From: Clostridium lentum
Lineage (GTDB): Bacteria > Bacillota > Clostridia > Clostridiales > Clostridiaceae
Direction of reading: 5' to 3'
DNA: 64,000 nt
Assembly: GCF_014287815.1 (NCBI RefSeq)
Contig: NZ_JACOOQ010000011.1
Span: 30,813-94,812, forward strand
This document shows, piece by piece, positions 55,232-64,000 of the stretch (positions are counted from its first letter, which is position 1; every line of letters begins with the position of its first letter). A program made the position numbers and the translations under genes. The notes under the pieces were generated by a model that saw only the letters and a program-made list of their open reading frames with translations, had not been told where the DNA came from and made no database searches.

Positions 55232-56251
55232 ATGGGATTTTTCAGTAGTAATAGAGATATGGGAATAGATTTAGGAACAGCAAATACTTTAGTATTTGTA
55301 AAAGGTAAAGGAATAGTATTAAGTGAACCATCAGTTGTAGCTATTAATAGTAATACTAAAAGACCATTAGCCGTTGGTACAGAAGCTAAGCTTATGATTG
55401 GTAGAACACCAGGAAATATCGTAGCAATAAGACCATTAAAAGATGGAGTTATAGCTGACTTTGATGTTGCTCAAACAATGATAAAGAAGCTTATTGATAA
55501 AGTTGCAAGCAAAAGTGCATTTACAAGCCCAAGAATAATAGTTTGTTATCCATCAGGTGTAACTGAAGTTGAAAGAAGAGCCATTGAAGAAGCAACTAGA
55601 AATGCTGGAGCAAGAGAAGTTGTGTTAATGGAAGAACCAATGGCTGCAGCTATAGGGGCAGGACTTCCTGTAGGTGAACCAACAGGAAGCATGATAGTAG
55701 ATATTGGTGGAGGTACTACAGAAGTAGCTATTATTTCTTTAGGTGGAATAGTAACAAGCAAATCATTAAGAGTTGCTGGTGACGAATTAGATCAATCAAT
55801 TATTGCTTATGTTAAGAAAGAATTTAACTTAATGATAGGTGAAAGAACTGCTGAAGATATAAAAATGCAATTAGGTTCAGCATACAAGATAGATGATGAA
55901 AATGAATCATTAGAAATTAAAGGTCGTGATATGATTACTGGACTTCCAAAAGTAGTTACTATTACTGAAGAACAAGTAAGAGAAGCTTTAAAAGAGCCGG
56001 TATATGCAATCATAGAATCAATTAAAACTACATTGGAAAAGACACCACCAGAACTTGCAGCAGATATAATTGAAAAAGGAATAATGCTAGCAGGTGGGGG
56101 AGCTTTATTAAAGGGATTAGATAAATTAATTAACGCTGAAACTAACATGCCAGTACACATAGCTGAATCACCACTTGATTGTGTTGTTTTAGGAGCTGGT
56201 AAGGCACTAGAAAATTTTGATGAATTAAGTAAAACTCAAAGAGGTCAATAA
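55232..56251 (+). CDS. mreB: Rod-shape-determining protein MreB
   Basis: The actin-like MreB guides the elongation machinery with MreC, MreD, RodA and PBP2, all encoded nearby. The 339-residue protein shows [36 protein letters not shown] and [17 protein letters not shown]. The ATG at 55232 follows GAAAGGGG; an in-frame TTG at 55208 is rejected. The stop codon shares its last base with the mreC start. It is the canonical operon copy; the Mbl-type paralogue lies at 18.1 kb. Confidence 0.97.
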   Translation: MGFFSSNRDMGIDLGTANTLVFVKGKGIVLSEPSVVAINSNTKRPLAVGTEAKLMIGRTPGNIVAIRPLKDGVIADFDVAQTMIKKLIDKVASKSAFTSPRIIVCYPSGVTEVERRAIEEATRNAGAREVVLMEEPMAAAIGAGLPVGEPTGSMIVDIGGGTTEVAIISLGGIVTSKSLRVAGDELDQSIIAYVKKEFNLMIGERTAEDIKMQLGSAYKIDDENESLEIKGRDMITGLPKVVTITEEQVREALKEPVYAIIESIKTTLEKTPPELAADIIEKGIMLAGGGALLKGLDKLINAETNMPVHIAESPLDCVVLGAGKALENFDELSKTQRGQ

Positions 56252-57099
56252 TGAAACCTTTTAAAAATAAACTGGCAGTAACTATAGTTTTACTGTCAGT
56301 TGCCTTTTGTGGTATGATTATATACAGTTTGCAAAGTGATGCAAATGGTATCTCTAGTAGTGTTAGTACAGTAGTTAGTCCCTTACAAAAAATAGTATAT
56401 AATATAAATAGTAGAGTAAAAGAAACAGTAGATTTCTTTTTAAACTTCTCTGAAGTTAAATTAGAAAATGAAGAATTAAAGAAAAAAAATACGAAACTTG
56501 CCAATGAATTAATTGAATATGAATCATTAAAAGATGAAGTTGAACGCTTAAGAGAAGCTTTAAATTTCACTGAATCTAAGAATAATTATAAGTATGTAGG
56601 AGTAAATATAATTGGATATAGTGGAAATTCCTTATCAGATGGATACATAATAGATAAAGGAAGTAATGATGGAATAGATAAGAATATGGTAGTAGTAAGT
56701 TCTAAGGGGTTAGTTGGAAAAGTAACAAAAGTAGCTAGTAACTTTGCTATAGTTCAAAGTATACTTAATGAAAATATTGCTGTTGCTGTAATGGATCAAC
56801 AGACAAGAGAAGCCACTGGGGTGCTTCAAGGATTAAGTGATAAGAAAGATAACAATATGACTGTAGTGTATAATCTTCCAATAAGCTCAGATGTTAAAGA
56901 AGGCGATATCATTATAACATCAGGACTTGGTAAGATTTATCCAAAGGAAATACCAGTAGGTACTGTTGTATCAGTGGAAGAAGATAATGTTAGGGTTATG
57001 AAAAGTGCTGTAGTTGAGCCTTTTGTTAACTTTAATGAAGTGGAAGAATTATTTGTAGTAATTCCTAACAGTAATATTGATGAAATTGAATACGATTAG
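56251..57099 (+). CDS. mreC: Cell-shape protein MreC
   Basis: MreC is a membrane-anchored periplasm-side scaffold that activates PBP2. The 282-residue protein has one N-terminal membrane helix (about 8-26), a coiled coil (about 65-105, LENEELKKKNTKLANELIEYESLKDEVERL) and two beta-barrel domains (about 110-270) with GSNDGIDKNMVVVSSKGLVGKV and TSGLGKIYPKEIPVGTVVSV. It starts in the mreB stop codon, indicating coupled translation. Confidence 0.95.
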   Translation: MKPFKNKLAVTIVLLSVAFCGMIIYSLQSDANGISSSVSTVVSPLQKIVYNINSRVKETVDFFLNFSEVKLENEELKKKNTKLANELIEYESLKDEVERLREALNFTESKNNYKYVGVNIIGYSGNSLSDGYIIDKGSNDGIDKNMVVVSSKGLVGKVTKVASNFAIVQSILNENIAVAVMDQQTREATGVLQGLSDKKDNNMTVVYNLPISSDVKEGDIIITSGLGKIYPKEIPVGTVVSVEEDNVRVMKSAVVEPFVNFNEVEELFVVIPNSNIDEIEYD

Positions 57100-57110
57100 G
57101 AGGAAAATGT

Positions 57111-57602
57111 ATGAAAAAGATATTTATAATACTTATTTCAATTTTCCTTTTAGTCTTAGATAATTCCTTATTACCTAATTATCAAATAATGGGCAGTTAT
57201 CCAAGTCTTTTATTTATTTTTGCAATAGCTTATTCAATAGTATGTGGAAAAAATGAAGCGGTTTTTATAGGGGTAATTAGTGGAATACTTCAGGATATAT
57301 ACTTTGTCAAGGGATTTGGCATTAATTCTTTAAGCAATCTATTATTATGCTTTTTAGCGGCAAAAATAGGAGAAAACATTTTAAAGGGAAATAAGATAGT
57401 TCCAGTTTTATCTACATTAGTATTATCCATAATAAAGGGCTTTTTTGTAGCCATAATATTAAGATTATTTAATCAAAGTATCAATTATAGTGCTACTATT
57501 TTAGCAGCATGTTACAACTCCATTATTATGATAGTTGTTTATAATATAGTTTTAGCTACTTGCGATAAATATATGGATAATGATAGATGGAGGTTTAAAT
57601 GA
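57111..57602 (+). CDS. mreD: Cell-shape protein MreD
   Basis: MreD is a small integral membrane partner of MreC. The 163-residue protein is hydrophobic, with about five membrane segments and the family-like GVISGILQDIYFVKGFGINSLSNLLLCFLA motif (about 60-90). TTAGGAGG precedes the ATG. Its stop overlaps the PBP2 start by 4 bases (ATGA). Confidence 0.92.
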   Translation: MKKIFIILISIFLLVLDNSLLPNYQIMGSYPSLLFIFAIAYSIVCGKNEAVFIGVISGILQDIYFVKGFGINSLSNLLLCFLAAKIGENILKGNKIVPVLSTLVLSIIKGFFVAIILRLFNQSINYSATILAACYNSIIMIVVYNIVLATCDKYMDNDRWRFK

Positions 57603-60547
57603 TAGTAAATAAACCAAAAAAGAAAAAGACCATATCAAGATATACAGTGTTATATATAATTATGGCAGTGATATTTACAAGCTTATTTTCTAAGCTTTTA
57701 TATCTTCAAGTATATAAATATGATGATTACAAGGAGAAGGCAGATACAAGTTCCACAAAATTTATATCAGAAAGTGCTCCAAGAGGAATAATTTATGATA
57801 GTGATGGAAATATTTTAGCAACTAGTGAGCAGACTTATGTACTTACTTATATGCAAACTACTGAATCTGCAAATGCAATATTTAGTACTTTAGATAAGGT
57901 ATTTAAAGTACTTAGTGAAAATGGAGAAAATTTTGAAGATGATCTTCTTTTAAAAGTTAATTCAAATGGACAGTTTTATTTTGCTTTTAAAAATGATAAT
58001 AGTGATGTGAAGGAAGCTACAGAACTTTTATTTAAAAACGATAGAGGGTTAAAAGATGAAGTAGTAAAAAAGTTATATAAAAATCATGATGGTGATTTTA
58101 CTGATGAAGAACTTGCTAATATAAATGAAAAGTTATTAGAAATAACACCAGAGGATACTTTTTATTATTTAGTAGAGCTATACGGAATGTATAAGATGCT
58201 TCTTCCAGAAAATTATACTAAGGAAGAATATAATGCTATTGTTGCTAAGTATAAGGATGTTGATGGAAAGACTATCACAAAAGATTTATTAGAGAAATAT
58301 TCAATAGAAGATATAAGGAAATATATGGTAGTTAAAGATGCTATAAATCTTCAGAGTTATCAAGGATATAAATCAGTTACCATAGCCAGTGATATAACTA
58401 AGGATACTGCTTTTATATTTTATCAGATGTTAAATGAGCTTCCAGGGATAGATGTTGACTTAGAGCCAGTTAGATATTATCCATATGGATCAGTAGCATC
58501 ATCAATACTTGGTTATGTTTCGTCGATAACAAGTACTGAAGAAGAAATATATGAACTAAAGGGATATGATGCATCCACAGATTTAGTTGGAGCAGCAGGA
58601 ATTGAAGCTGCCTTTGAAGAACAGCTTAAGGGAAAAGATGGAGGGACTACTGTAAAAGTTAATTCAGAAGGTAGAACTACCGAAGAGTTATTTAAGCTTG
58701 AATCTTATGCAGGGAATAATATTCATCTTACCATTGATAAAGATGTACAATATGCAGCTGAACAGGCACTAAAAGATACCTTAGCTCGTGTTGATGCTAA
58801 TGTAACTAATAAAGATTACGGTAATGGTAGGTCTAATGCTACTAGAGGTTCAGTAGTGGCCATTGAAGTTGGTACAGGAAGAGTACTTGCCATGGCAAGC
58901 TACCCAACATTTAATCCTAATGATTTTGCTACAGGACAATTAAGTGATGAATTATATGAACAATACTTTTCACCAGATTATAAAGCCTTTGCTGCTGAGC
59001 ATATAGCTAAGACTGGTGCAACATCAACAATTGATGAATTATTTCCATTAAATGAAGATGGAACAAGAGAAGATACCTATGATTTATATCCAAAGGCAAT
59101 GTTCAATTATTCAACACAAGCACTTCTTCCACCAGGCTCTGTATTTAAACCATTAACTGCAATTGCAGGTCTTATGGAGGGAGTAATTAGCACTAGTTCA
59201 ACGGTAAATGATACAGGAGTGTGGAAGGTAGGAAATCTTACACAATACAACTTTCAAAAGACTGGAAATGGAGTTATTTCAGTAAGAGAAGCTTTAATGC
59301 ATTCATCAAACTTCTTCTTCCACAATGTAGGGTATGAACTATATCTTAAAAATGGTGGAAATTCTAATGATGAAAAAGAAAGAGTAGCAGCACTAGATAG
59401 TATTGCTCATTATGCTTATAAATTTGGACTTGGAGTAACAGAAGGTGGCAATGCTTCTACAGGTATAGAAATAGAAGAAAACTTCGGCCAGACATATAAC
59501 TTTAAGTCATGGAAAAATAGAATACTTGATACACCTATGTATACATTAGTAGATAGTCTGAAAACTGGAAACTATAATGGAATGTTCTATTATGCACCGT
59601 TGAATATTTCTAAAAATGATACCGATAGTGAAGCATTAGCTAATGCAAAGTCAGACTTGAAGGCTCAAATTAATAAAGCTTTAGAGCTAGTGGGTACAGA
59701 TGCACAGCTTACAAGTGCTGATGACTTTGCTAGTCAATTAATAAGTTATATAAAATCTATAATGGAACTTTCTGATGAATATAAAGCATCATTAGAAAGT
59801 TATAATAGTACTAGAAGTAGTAAGACTAGTATTGATGAACAAGCAGAGATAATAGCTAATGCTATAGCACAATACACTATAAGCGACATGAGTACTCAGA
59901 TAGATACTTATGCAGAAATAGTTAAGGATGCTATTGGTCAAAGCATGAATGCTTTTACGCCATTACAATTAGCTAATTATGTTGCCACGTTAGCAAGTGG
60001 GGGAACAAGATATAAGGTTAGGCTTGTTGATCAAATTACTTCGCCAGATGGAGAAGTAATTGAAGAGTTTGAACCAGAAGTAGTGGATAAATTAGACATA
60101 CCTAGTGAATACTTACAAGCTGTAAAAGAAGGTATGAGGATGGTTAACACTTATAGTGGTAATGGTACAGCTTATAATAGTTTTAATTCATTTCCAATTG
60201 CTGTAGCAGGTAAAACAGGTACAGCAGACTTTGGTAGTGAAGAAAATTATACAGTCATAGGAAGAAGACCATATGGTAACTATATAAGTTTTGCACCAAT
60301 GGATAATCCACAAATTGCTATATTCTCAACTTTATATGATGGTAATAAAGGTAGTGAAGGAGCAACTATTCATCTAGCTATATATGAAGCATTCTTTAAG
60401 GAATTATTAGAAAGCAACTATTCAGCTTATACTAAAAGTTCAGAAAGTTATCAAAAATATGTAGCAAATGGGCTAAATGATAATAAAGAAAATCAGGAAG
60501 AAAATAGCCATAATGTGGAAAGTGATGCAACTGAAAGTACACAATAA
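57599..60547 (+). CDS. mrdA: Penicillin-binding protein 2 (class B transpeptidase), enlarged
   Basis: PBP2 cross-links new glycan made by RodA during elongation. The 982-residue protein has a short cytoplasmic tail and membrane helix (about 17-38), a pedestal region (APRGIIYDSDGNILATS, VRYYPYGSVASSILGYVS), and a transpeptidase domain with SxxK at Ser514-Lys517 (PGSVFK), SxN at 569-571 and KTG at 872-874. SxN and KTG are about 300 residues apart, compared with roughly 160 in E. coli PBP2, because of a charged helical insertion around 680-800. A hydrophilic tail ends the protein. It is coupled to mreD, and a terminator follows. Confidence 0.94.
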   Translation: MIVNKPKKKKTISRYTVLYIIMAVIFTSLFSKLLYLQVYKYDDYKEKADTSSTKFISESAPRGIIYDSDGNILATSEQTYVLTYMQTTESANAIFSTLDKVFKVLSENGENFEDDLLLKVNSNGQFYFAFKNDNSDVKEATELLFKNDRGLKDEVVKKLYKNHDGDFTDEELANINEKLLEITPEDTFYYLVELYGMYKMLLPENYTKEEYNAIVAKYKDVDGKTITKDLLEKYSIEDIRKYMVVKDAINLQSYQGYKSVTIASDITKDTAFIFYQMLNELPGIDVDLEPVRYYPYGSVASSILGYVSSITSTEEEIYELKGYDASTDLVGAAGIEAAFEEQLKGKDGGTTVKVNSEGRTTEELFKLESYAGNNIHLTIDKDVQYAAEQALKDTLARVDANVTNKDYGNGRSNATRGSVVAIEVGTGRVLAMASYPTFNPNDFATGQLSDELYEQYFSPDYKAFAAEHIAKTGATSTIDELFPLNEDGTREDTYDLYPKAMFNYSTQALLPPGSVFKPLTAIAGLMEGVISTSSTVNDTGVWKVGNLTQYNFQKTGNGVISVREALMHSSNFFFHNVGYELYLKNGGNSNDEKERVAALDSIAHYAYKFGLGVTEGGNASTGIEIEENFGQTYNFKSWKNRILDTPMYTLVDSLKTGNYNGMFYYAPLNISKNDTDSEALANAKSDLKAQINKALELVGTDAQLTSADDFASQLISYIKSIMELSDEYKASLESYNSTRSSKTSIDEQAEIIANAIAQYTISDMSTQIDTYAEIVKDAIGQSMNAFTPLQLANYVATLASGGTRYKVRLVDQITSPDGEVIEEFEPEVVDKLDIPSEYLQAVKEGMRMVNTYSGNGTAYNSFNSFPIAVAGKTGTADFGSEENYTVIGRRPYGNYISFAPMDNPQIAIFSTLYDGNKGSEGATIHLAIYEAFFKELLESNYSAYTKSSESYQKYVANGLNDNKENQEENSHNVESDATESTQ

Positions 60548-60550
60548 TTA

Positions 60551-60591
60551 TATAGAGTTATCAATTTTTTGATAACTCTATTATTTTTTTA
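60551..60591 (+). terminator. Terminator of the mre-PBP2 operon
   Basis: TAGAGTTATCAA pairs with TTGATAACTCTA around a short T-rich loop, followed by TTATTTTTTT. Confidence 0.9.
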
Positions 60592-60700
60592 AAACAATGT
60601 TCGATAATAATATATATAGAAAAGATAAAATAAAAAAACTATGTTAAAGTTAGTAGAAATTATAAATATATAGTATATTATGTTATTAACTGTTGATATA

Positions 60701-60709
60701 TGGTATAAT
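60701..60709 (+). promoter_or_regulatory. Extended -10 promoter of minCDE
   Basis: TGG-TATAAT is a perfect extended -10, 39 bases before minC. No good -35 is visible, which extended -10 promoters can tolerate. Confidence 0.45.
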
Positions 60710-60747
60710 TATAATAAAAAGTGTATGAAATTGGTGGAGGGTAACCA

Positions 60748-61389
60748 ATGAAGGAAAATAGAATTGAAATAAAAGGTGATAAAGAGGGCATAAGTGTTAT
60801 AGTTAATATAGATAAATTTATAAATTTCGATGAAGTTATTGCAGAAATTATAAGCGTATTATCTATAGGAAAAGGGTTTTATAAAAATTCTATAATAAAA
60901 ATTATAGCAAACCTTAAGAATGTATCAGATAGTGAAATAGCCAAATTGAAAGATAAGCTATTTGAAGAAATACATATAAGAGATTGTATATTTGATGATA
61001 CAAACAAAAGAAAAATAGAAGCTGATGCAGTCTTTACAGGTATATATGAAGGAAGAACTAAATTTATAAAAAAAACCATAAGAGGTGGCCAGTGTATTAA
61101 TAGTAAAGGTAATATTGTTGTTATTGGTGATATTAATAGTGGAGCAGAAGTATCAGCAGGTGGAAATATTATAGTTCTTGGAAGCATAAGAGGGCGTGTA
61201 AGAGCAGGTATTGGAGGCAATAGAGAAGCGATAATAGCTGCATTTATACTACAGCCTCAACTTCTGCAAATTGGAGATTTAATTACAGTATCTCCTGATG
61301 ATGTTAAACCTCCTTATCCTGAAGTGGCTAGGGTTAAGGATGGAATGATAATTGTTGAGCCATATTTACCAAATAAGTATAGTTATTAA
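60748..61389 (+). CDS. minC: Septum-site inhibitor MinC
   Basis: MinC blocks FtsZ polymerisation away from mid-cell. The 213-residue protein has an N-terminal FtsZ-binding domain (about 1-100) and the C-terminal beta-helix that binds MinD, with GGQCINSKGNIVVIGDINSGAEVSAGGNIIVLGSIRGRVRAG (about 112-153). GGTGGAGGG precedes the ATG. minD follows after 18 bases. Confidence 0.95.
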   Translation: MKENRIEIKGDKEGISVIVNIDKFINFDEVIAEIISVLSIGKGFYKNSIIKIIANLKNVSDSEIAKLKDKLFEEIHIRDCIFDDTNKRKIEADAVFTGIYEGRTKFIKKTIRGGQCINSKGNIVVIGDINSGAEVSAGGNIIVLGSIRGRVRAGIGGNREAIIAAFILQPQLLQIGDLITVSPDDVKPPYPEVARVKDGMIIVEPYLPNKYSY

Positions 61390-61407
61390 TTTTGGAGGGA
61401 TAAAAAA

Positions 61408-62205
61408 ATGGGAGTTTCTATAGTAATAACATCTGGAAAAGGTGGAGTAGGAAAGACTACAACAACAGCTAATATAGGAACAGCACTTGCAGCTATCGGA
61501 AAAAAGGTAGTGGTTGTTGATGGAGATACAGGATTAAGAAATCTTGATGTTTTAATGGGATTAGAAAATAGAATAGTTTATACAATAATGGATGTTATTG
61601 AAAATAGATGTAGATTAAAGCAGGCACTTATTAAGGATAAAAGATACCAAAGTTTATTCTTACTTCCAACTGCTCAAACTAAGGATAAGGATGATATAAA
61701 GTCAGAAGACATGTTATCCATAGTAAATACATTAAAGGAAGAGTTTGATTATGTTATCATTGATTCACCAGCAGGAATAGAGCAAGGCTTTGAAAATGCT
61801 GTTATTGGAGCTGATAGAGCTATAGTGGTAGTTAACCCTGAAATTACATCAGTGAGAGATGCAGATAGAGTAATTGGAAAACTAGACGCTAAAGGATTGG
61901 ATAAACATGAAGTAATAGTTAATAGATTAAACTATGAAATGACAAAAAGAGGAGATATGCTTGATGTACCTGATATTATAGAGACTTTATCAGTGAAGCT
62001 TTTAGGTGTTGTACCAGATGATAGAAATATAACTGTATCAACCAATAAAGGAGAGCCAATAGTTTTAGATGATAAATCTATTTCAGGAAAAGCATTTAGA
62101 AATATTGCCAATAGAATTATTGGAGAAGATGTTCCACTATTAGATTTAAGTGAAGAGTCTAATGGTATATTTTCAAAATTAATAAAAATATTTAAAAAGA
62201 ATTAG
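61408..62205 (+). CDS. minD: Septum-site-determining ATPase MinD
   Basis: MinD is a membrane-bound ATPase that recruits MinC and is released by MinE. The 265-residue protein has the deviant Walker A TSGKGGVGKTTT (residues 7-18), VVDGDTGLRNLDVLMGLE, YVIIDSPAGIEQGF and the C-terminal amphipathic membrane-targeting helix GIFSKLIKIFKKN. TTTGGAGG precedes the ATG. Confidence 0.97.
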   Translation: MGVSIVITSGKGGVGKTTTTANIGTALAAIGKKVVVVDGDTGLRNLDVLMGLENRIVYTIMDVIENRCRLKQALIKDKRYQSLFLLPTAQTKDKDDIKSEDMLSIVNTLKEEFDYVIIDSPAGIEQGFENAVIGADRAIVVVNPEITSVRDADRVIGKLDAKGLDKHEVIVNRLNYEMTKRGDMLDVPDIIETLSVKLLGVVPDDRNITVSTNKGEPIVLDDKSISGKAFRNIANRIIGEDVPLLDLSEESNGIFSKLIKIFKKN

Positions 62206-62214
62206 GAGGTAAGA

Positions 62215-62490
62215 ATGATGGATTTGTTAAAAATTTTTCATAATAAGACAACGACTCCTAAGGATGTAGCAAAAGATAGATTAAAATTAATACTTATTCA
62301 CGATAGAGGGGATATAGACCCAGAAACTATTGACAAAATAAGAGTAGAAATATTACAAGTATTATCAAAATATATTGAGATTGATGCAGATGATGTTGAA
62401 ATAGCATTAAATAGGACTGAAACAAGTGAAACAGGTAATGGACCTGCTCTTGTAGCAAATATTCCTATAAAAAATATGCGTGGAAGATAA
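62215..62490 (+). CDS. minE: Cell division topological specificity factor MinE
   Basis: MinE drives pole-to-pole oscillation of MinCD. The 91-residue protein has the N-terminal MinD-interacting segment with KDVAKDRLKLILIHDRGDI (about 17-36) and a C-terminal topological domain IDPETIDKIRVEILQVLSKYIEIDADDVEI. Presence of MinE means the Min system oscillates here, unlike B. subtilis, which uses DivIVA/MinJ. TTAGGAGG precedes two adjacent ATG codons. Confidence 0.95.
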   Translation: MMDLLKIFHNKTTTPKDVAKDRLKLILIHDRGDIDPETIDKIRVEILQVLSKYIEIDADDVEIALNRTETSETGNGPALVANIPIKNMRGR

Positions 62491-62525
62491 ATTTTATATA
62501 CTAACAATTGTTTAAAGTAAAAAAT

Positions 62526-62578
62526 AAAGTTCTTTAAGTTTACTTTCTTACAGAAAGCTTAAAGAACTTTTATATTTA
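62526..62578 (+). terminator. Terminator of minCDE
   Basis: AAAGTTCTTTAAG pairs with CTTAAAGAACTTT, with an inner CTTTC/GAAAG helix, followed by TTATATTT. Confidence 0.88.
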
Positions 62579-62645
62579 CATAAATTTTATAGAGAAAAAC
62601 GGTCAATTATTATATAATAAGATGATAAGTTGTGGAGGTGAAAAA

Positions 62646-63779
62646 GTGAAAGTAATACCAAGCTTTAAACTTGATTTAAAAAAATTTAAAGAGTTGGATA
62701 AGTGGATGCTTTTTTCTATCATATGTATAGTTTCATTTGGTATTCTTAATATATATTTAGCTACTAAGGGTAATTATGGAATAGCTTATTTAAAGAAACA
62801 ATCAATATTTTTTTTGGTTTCCTTAGTTGCTTTATATTTTGTTTTAGCAACTGATTATAATACAATAAAAGGATTTACCAACTTATTTTATGGTGGATCA
62901 ATAGTATTATTAGTACTAGTTTTAGTTATAGGAAAAACAGTAAATGGAGCTCAAGGATGGATAGATTTAGGAGTTATATCACTACAACCAGCAGAAATTG
63001 CTAAGGTTGCAACTATTATGATGATGGGACGAAAACTTGAAGAAATGGAAGGCAATATAAATACGGTGAAAAATTTTTTCACCTTAGCTATATATGCTGT
63101 AATTCCAGCAGCACTTATTGTTATTCAACCAGATATGGGGATGACCATGGTATTATTTTTTATGGTGTTAGGTGTTTATTTTATAGGAGGACTTGATAAA
63201 AGAGTAATACTTTATGGTCTTGGGTCAATGCTTTTAGCAGTAGTTTTATTATGGAATTCAGGACTTATTCAAGATTATCAAAAAACAAGAATAACATCAT
63301 TTATGAATCCAGATACTGATACTTCTGATTCAGGATATCACTTAAGGCAATCGCTTATTGGAATAGGTTCAGGAGGATTCTTTGGAGCACATAATAGTTA
63401 TAGTAATGATGGTACTGGTGGTTTTGCCTCAGAATATGTGCCAGAAGTTGAAACTGACTTCATTTTTGCTCAAATAGGAGAGCAATGGGGAACCATAGGA
63501 GCCATAATATTATTAAGTTTTTATGGTATTCTTATATCCAGAATGATAAAAATTGCGAAAAATTCCAAGGATATATTTGGTAGATGTGTATCTATTGGAA
63601 TGGTGTCCTATTTCTTTTTTGCTATAACACAAAATATTGGAATGACAATAGGCCTTATGCCGATAACAGGAATCACGCTTCCATTGGTAAGCTATGGAGG
63701 AAGTTCTCTTTTAACAACAATTCTTTCTTTAGGAATTGTTTTAAATATAGGAATGAGTAAAAAGAAAATATATTTTTAG
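62646..63779 (+). CDS. rodA: Peptidoglycan glycosyltransferase RodA
   Basis: RodA (SEDS family) polymerises lipid II during elongation together with PBP2. The 377-residue protein has about ten membrane helices and SEDS signatures: GAQGWIDLGVISLQPAEIAK (about 105-125), IQPDMGMTMVLFFMV, SEYVPEVETDFIFAQIGEQWG (catalytic Asp in this loop) and GLMPITGITLPLVSYGGSS near the C-terminus. The GTG at 62646 follows GTGGAGGTG; an in-frame ATG at 62622 precedes that site and is rejected. Confidence 0.95.
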   Translation: MKVIPSFKLDLKKFKELDKWMLFSIICIVSFGILNIYLATKGNYGIAYLKKQSIFFLVSLVALYFVLATDYNTIKGFTNLFYGGSIVLLVLVLVIGKTVNGAQGWIDLGVISLQPAEIAKVATIMMMGRKLEEMEGNINTVKNFFTLAIYAVIPAALIVIQPDMGMTMVLFFMVLGVYFIGGLDKRVILYGLGSMLLAVVLLWNSGLIQDYQKTRITSFMNPDTDTSDSGYHLRQSLIGIGSGGFFGAHNSYSNDGTGGFASEYVPEVETDFIFAQIGEQWGTIGAIILLSFYGILISRMIKIAKNSKDIFGRCVSIGMVSYFFFAITQNIGMTIGLMPITGITLPLVSYGGSSLLTTILSLGIVLNIGMSKKKIYF

Positions 63780-63786
63780 TTATAGT

Positions 63787-63822
63787 AAAATAGCTATGGA
63801 AAATATCCATGGCTATTTTTTA
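63787..63822 (+). terminator. Rho-independent terminator after rodA
   Basis: AAAATAGCTATGG pairs with CCATGGCTATTTT (one mismatch) around AAAATAT, followed by T residues. Confidence 0.85.
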
Positions 63823-63929
63823 AAGTACAGGAAAGTATAAAATTTTCGATGACTGAAAGTTAGATGTTATCTAGCTTTCAACCTTTAAATATGTTAAATT
63901 TATTAATTATAAATTAGAGGTTTTTACAT

Positions 63930-64000
63930 ATGAAAAAAGGTAAAATAAAAATAATACTAGAAGATCACTGGCATGGGTTCTTAAAAATATATGAAAATAA
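63930..64000 (+). CDS. Start of a gene, possibly an IS91-like transposase (partial)
   Basis: After AGAGG, an ATG at 63930 opens a frame that runs to the window edge: 23 full codons beginning MKKGKIKIILEDHWHGFLKI. The start, and the EDHW-x-FLKIY pattern just before a position where a zinc finger would be expected, recall the N-terminus of IS91/IS1294-type transposases of clostridia. This is memory-based and very little sequence is visible, so another identity is possible. Confidence 0.35.
   Translation, partial: MKKGKIKIILEDHWHGFLKIYEN

Noticed and set aside
60595..60610. ACAATGTTCG as a LexA box after PBP2
   Set aside because: The half-sites have the wrong spacing and the next promoter is about 100 bases away.

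Overview
This is a stretch of ordinary low-GC Firmicute chromosome, most probably from a Clostridium sensu stricto (butyrate-type, spore-forming anaerobe). The evidence is strongly AT-rich DNA, AGGAGG-type ribosome binding sites before nearly every gene, sporulation genes (spoIID, spoIIQ, spoIIID, yyaC, an alpha/beta SASP), a thiolase with a Rex-like operator, an F-type ATP synthase operon in Firmicute order, and the clostridial neighbourhood comFC - structured RNA - raiA/hpf - secA - prfB. I see no prophage, CRISPR array or complete insertion sequence. The last 71 bases may be the start of a transposase gene.

Layout. 1-4.8 kb: end of prmC, then prfA, a small membrane protein, tsaC/sua5, rpiB, upp and a dCMP deaminase. 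5-6.3 kb: thl with its own promoter and operator. 6.8-13.4 kb: atpIBEFHAGDC. 13.5-19.7 kb: a ywmB-like gene, murA, spoIID, spoIIQ, spoIIID, mbl and, reversed, yyaC. 20.0-20.84 kb: nine tRNA genes (4 Tyr, 3 Thr, 2 Val) built by tandem duplication. 20.9-22.4 kb: SAM-I riboswitch and metK. 22.5-26.4 kb: recD2, a decayed comFA-like gene and comFC. 26.38-26.6 kb: a free-standing structured RNA that fits the raiA motif. 26.8-31.2 kb: hpf, secA and prfB (with a programmed frameshift). 31.2-33.1 kb: a palindromic repeat, a membrane M28 peptidase and a small membrane protein. 33.3-36.4 kb: tex, then an FMN riboswitch and ribU. 36.5-38.6 kb (reverse): a tail-anchored unknown and tsaE-tsaB-rimI. 38.8-42.8 kb: two identical tRNA-Trp genes around a GH25/LysM lysozyme and a recQ with a LexA-like box, plus a second copy of the palindromic repeat. 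43-46.2 kb: an orphan histidine kinase, an orphan PRD antiterminator, a secreted PTP-like phytase and a SASP gene. 46.5-52.7 kb: a membrane MutS-like ATPase, an exonuclease, a CBS protein, a ribosomal S1-like protein and pepD. 52.9-63.8 kb: SPOR protein, maf, radC, mreBCD, a large PBP2, minCDE and rodA, the cell-shape and division-site cluster.

How they fit together. Three themes recur. (i) Translation: prmC/prfA, prfB, tsaC with tsaE-tsaB (t6A modification), S1, hpf and eleven tRNAs. (ii) Envelope and sporulation: murA, spoIID/spoIIQ (engulfment), two MreB paralogues, PBP2-RodA and Min. (iii) Energy: ATP synthase and thiolase. Regulation can be read directly in several places: SAM-I and FMN riboswitches, a Rex-like site at thl, a LexA-like site at recQ, an attenuator hairpin before the PRD antiterminator, and the RF2 frameshift. 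The least understood element is the structured RNA at 26384-26594, which has its own consensus promoter, a closing helix and a terminator. It matches the described raiA motif by context, so it is not new, but its molecular function is not well established. No wholly new system is claimed.
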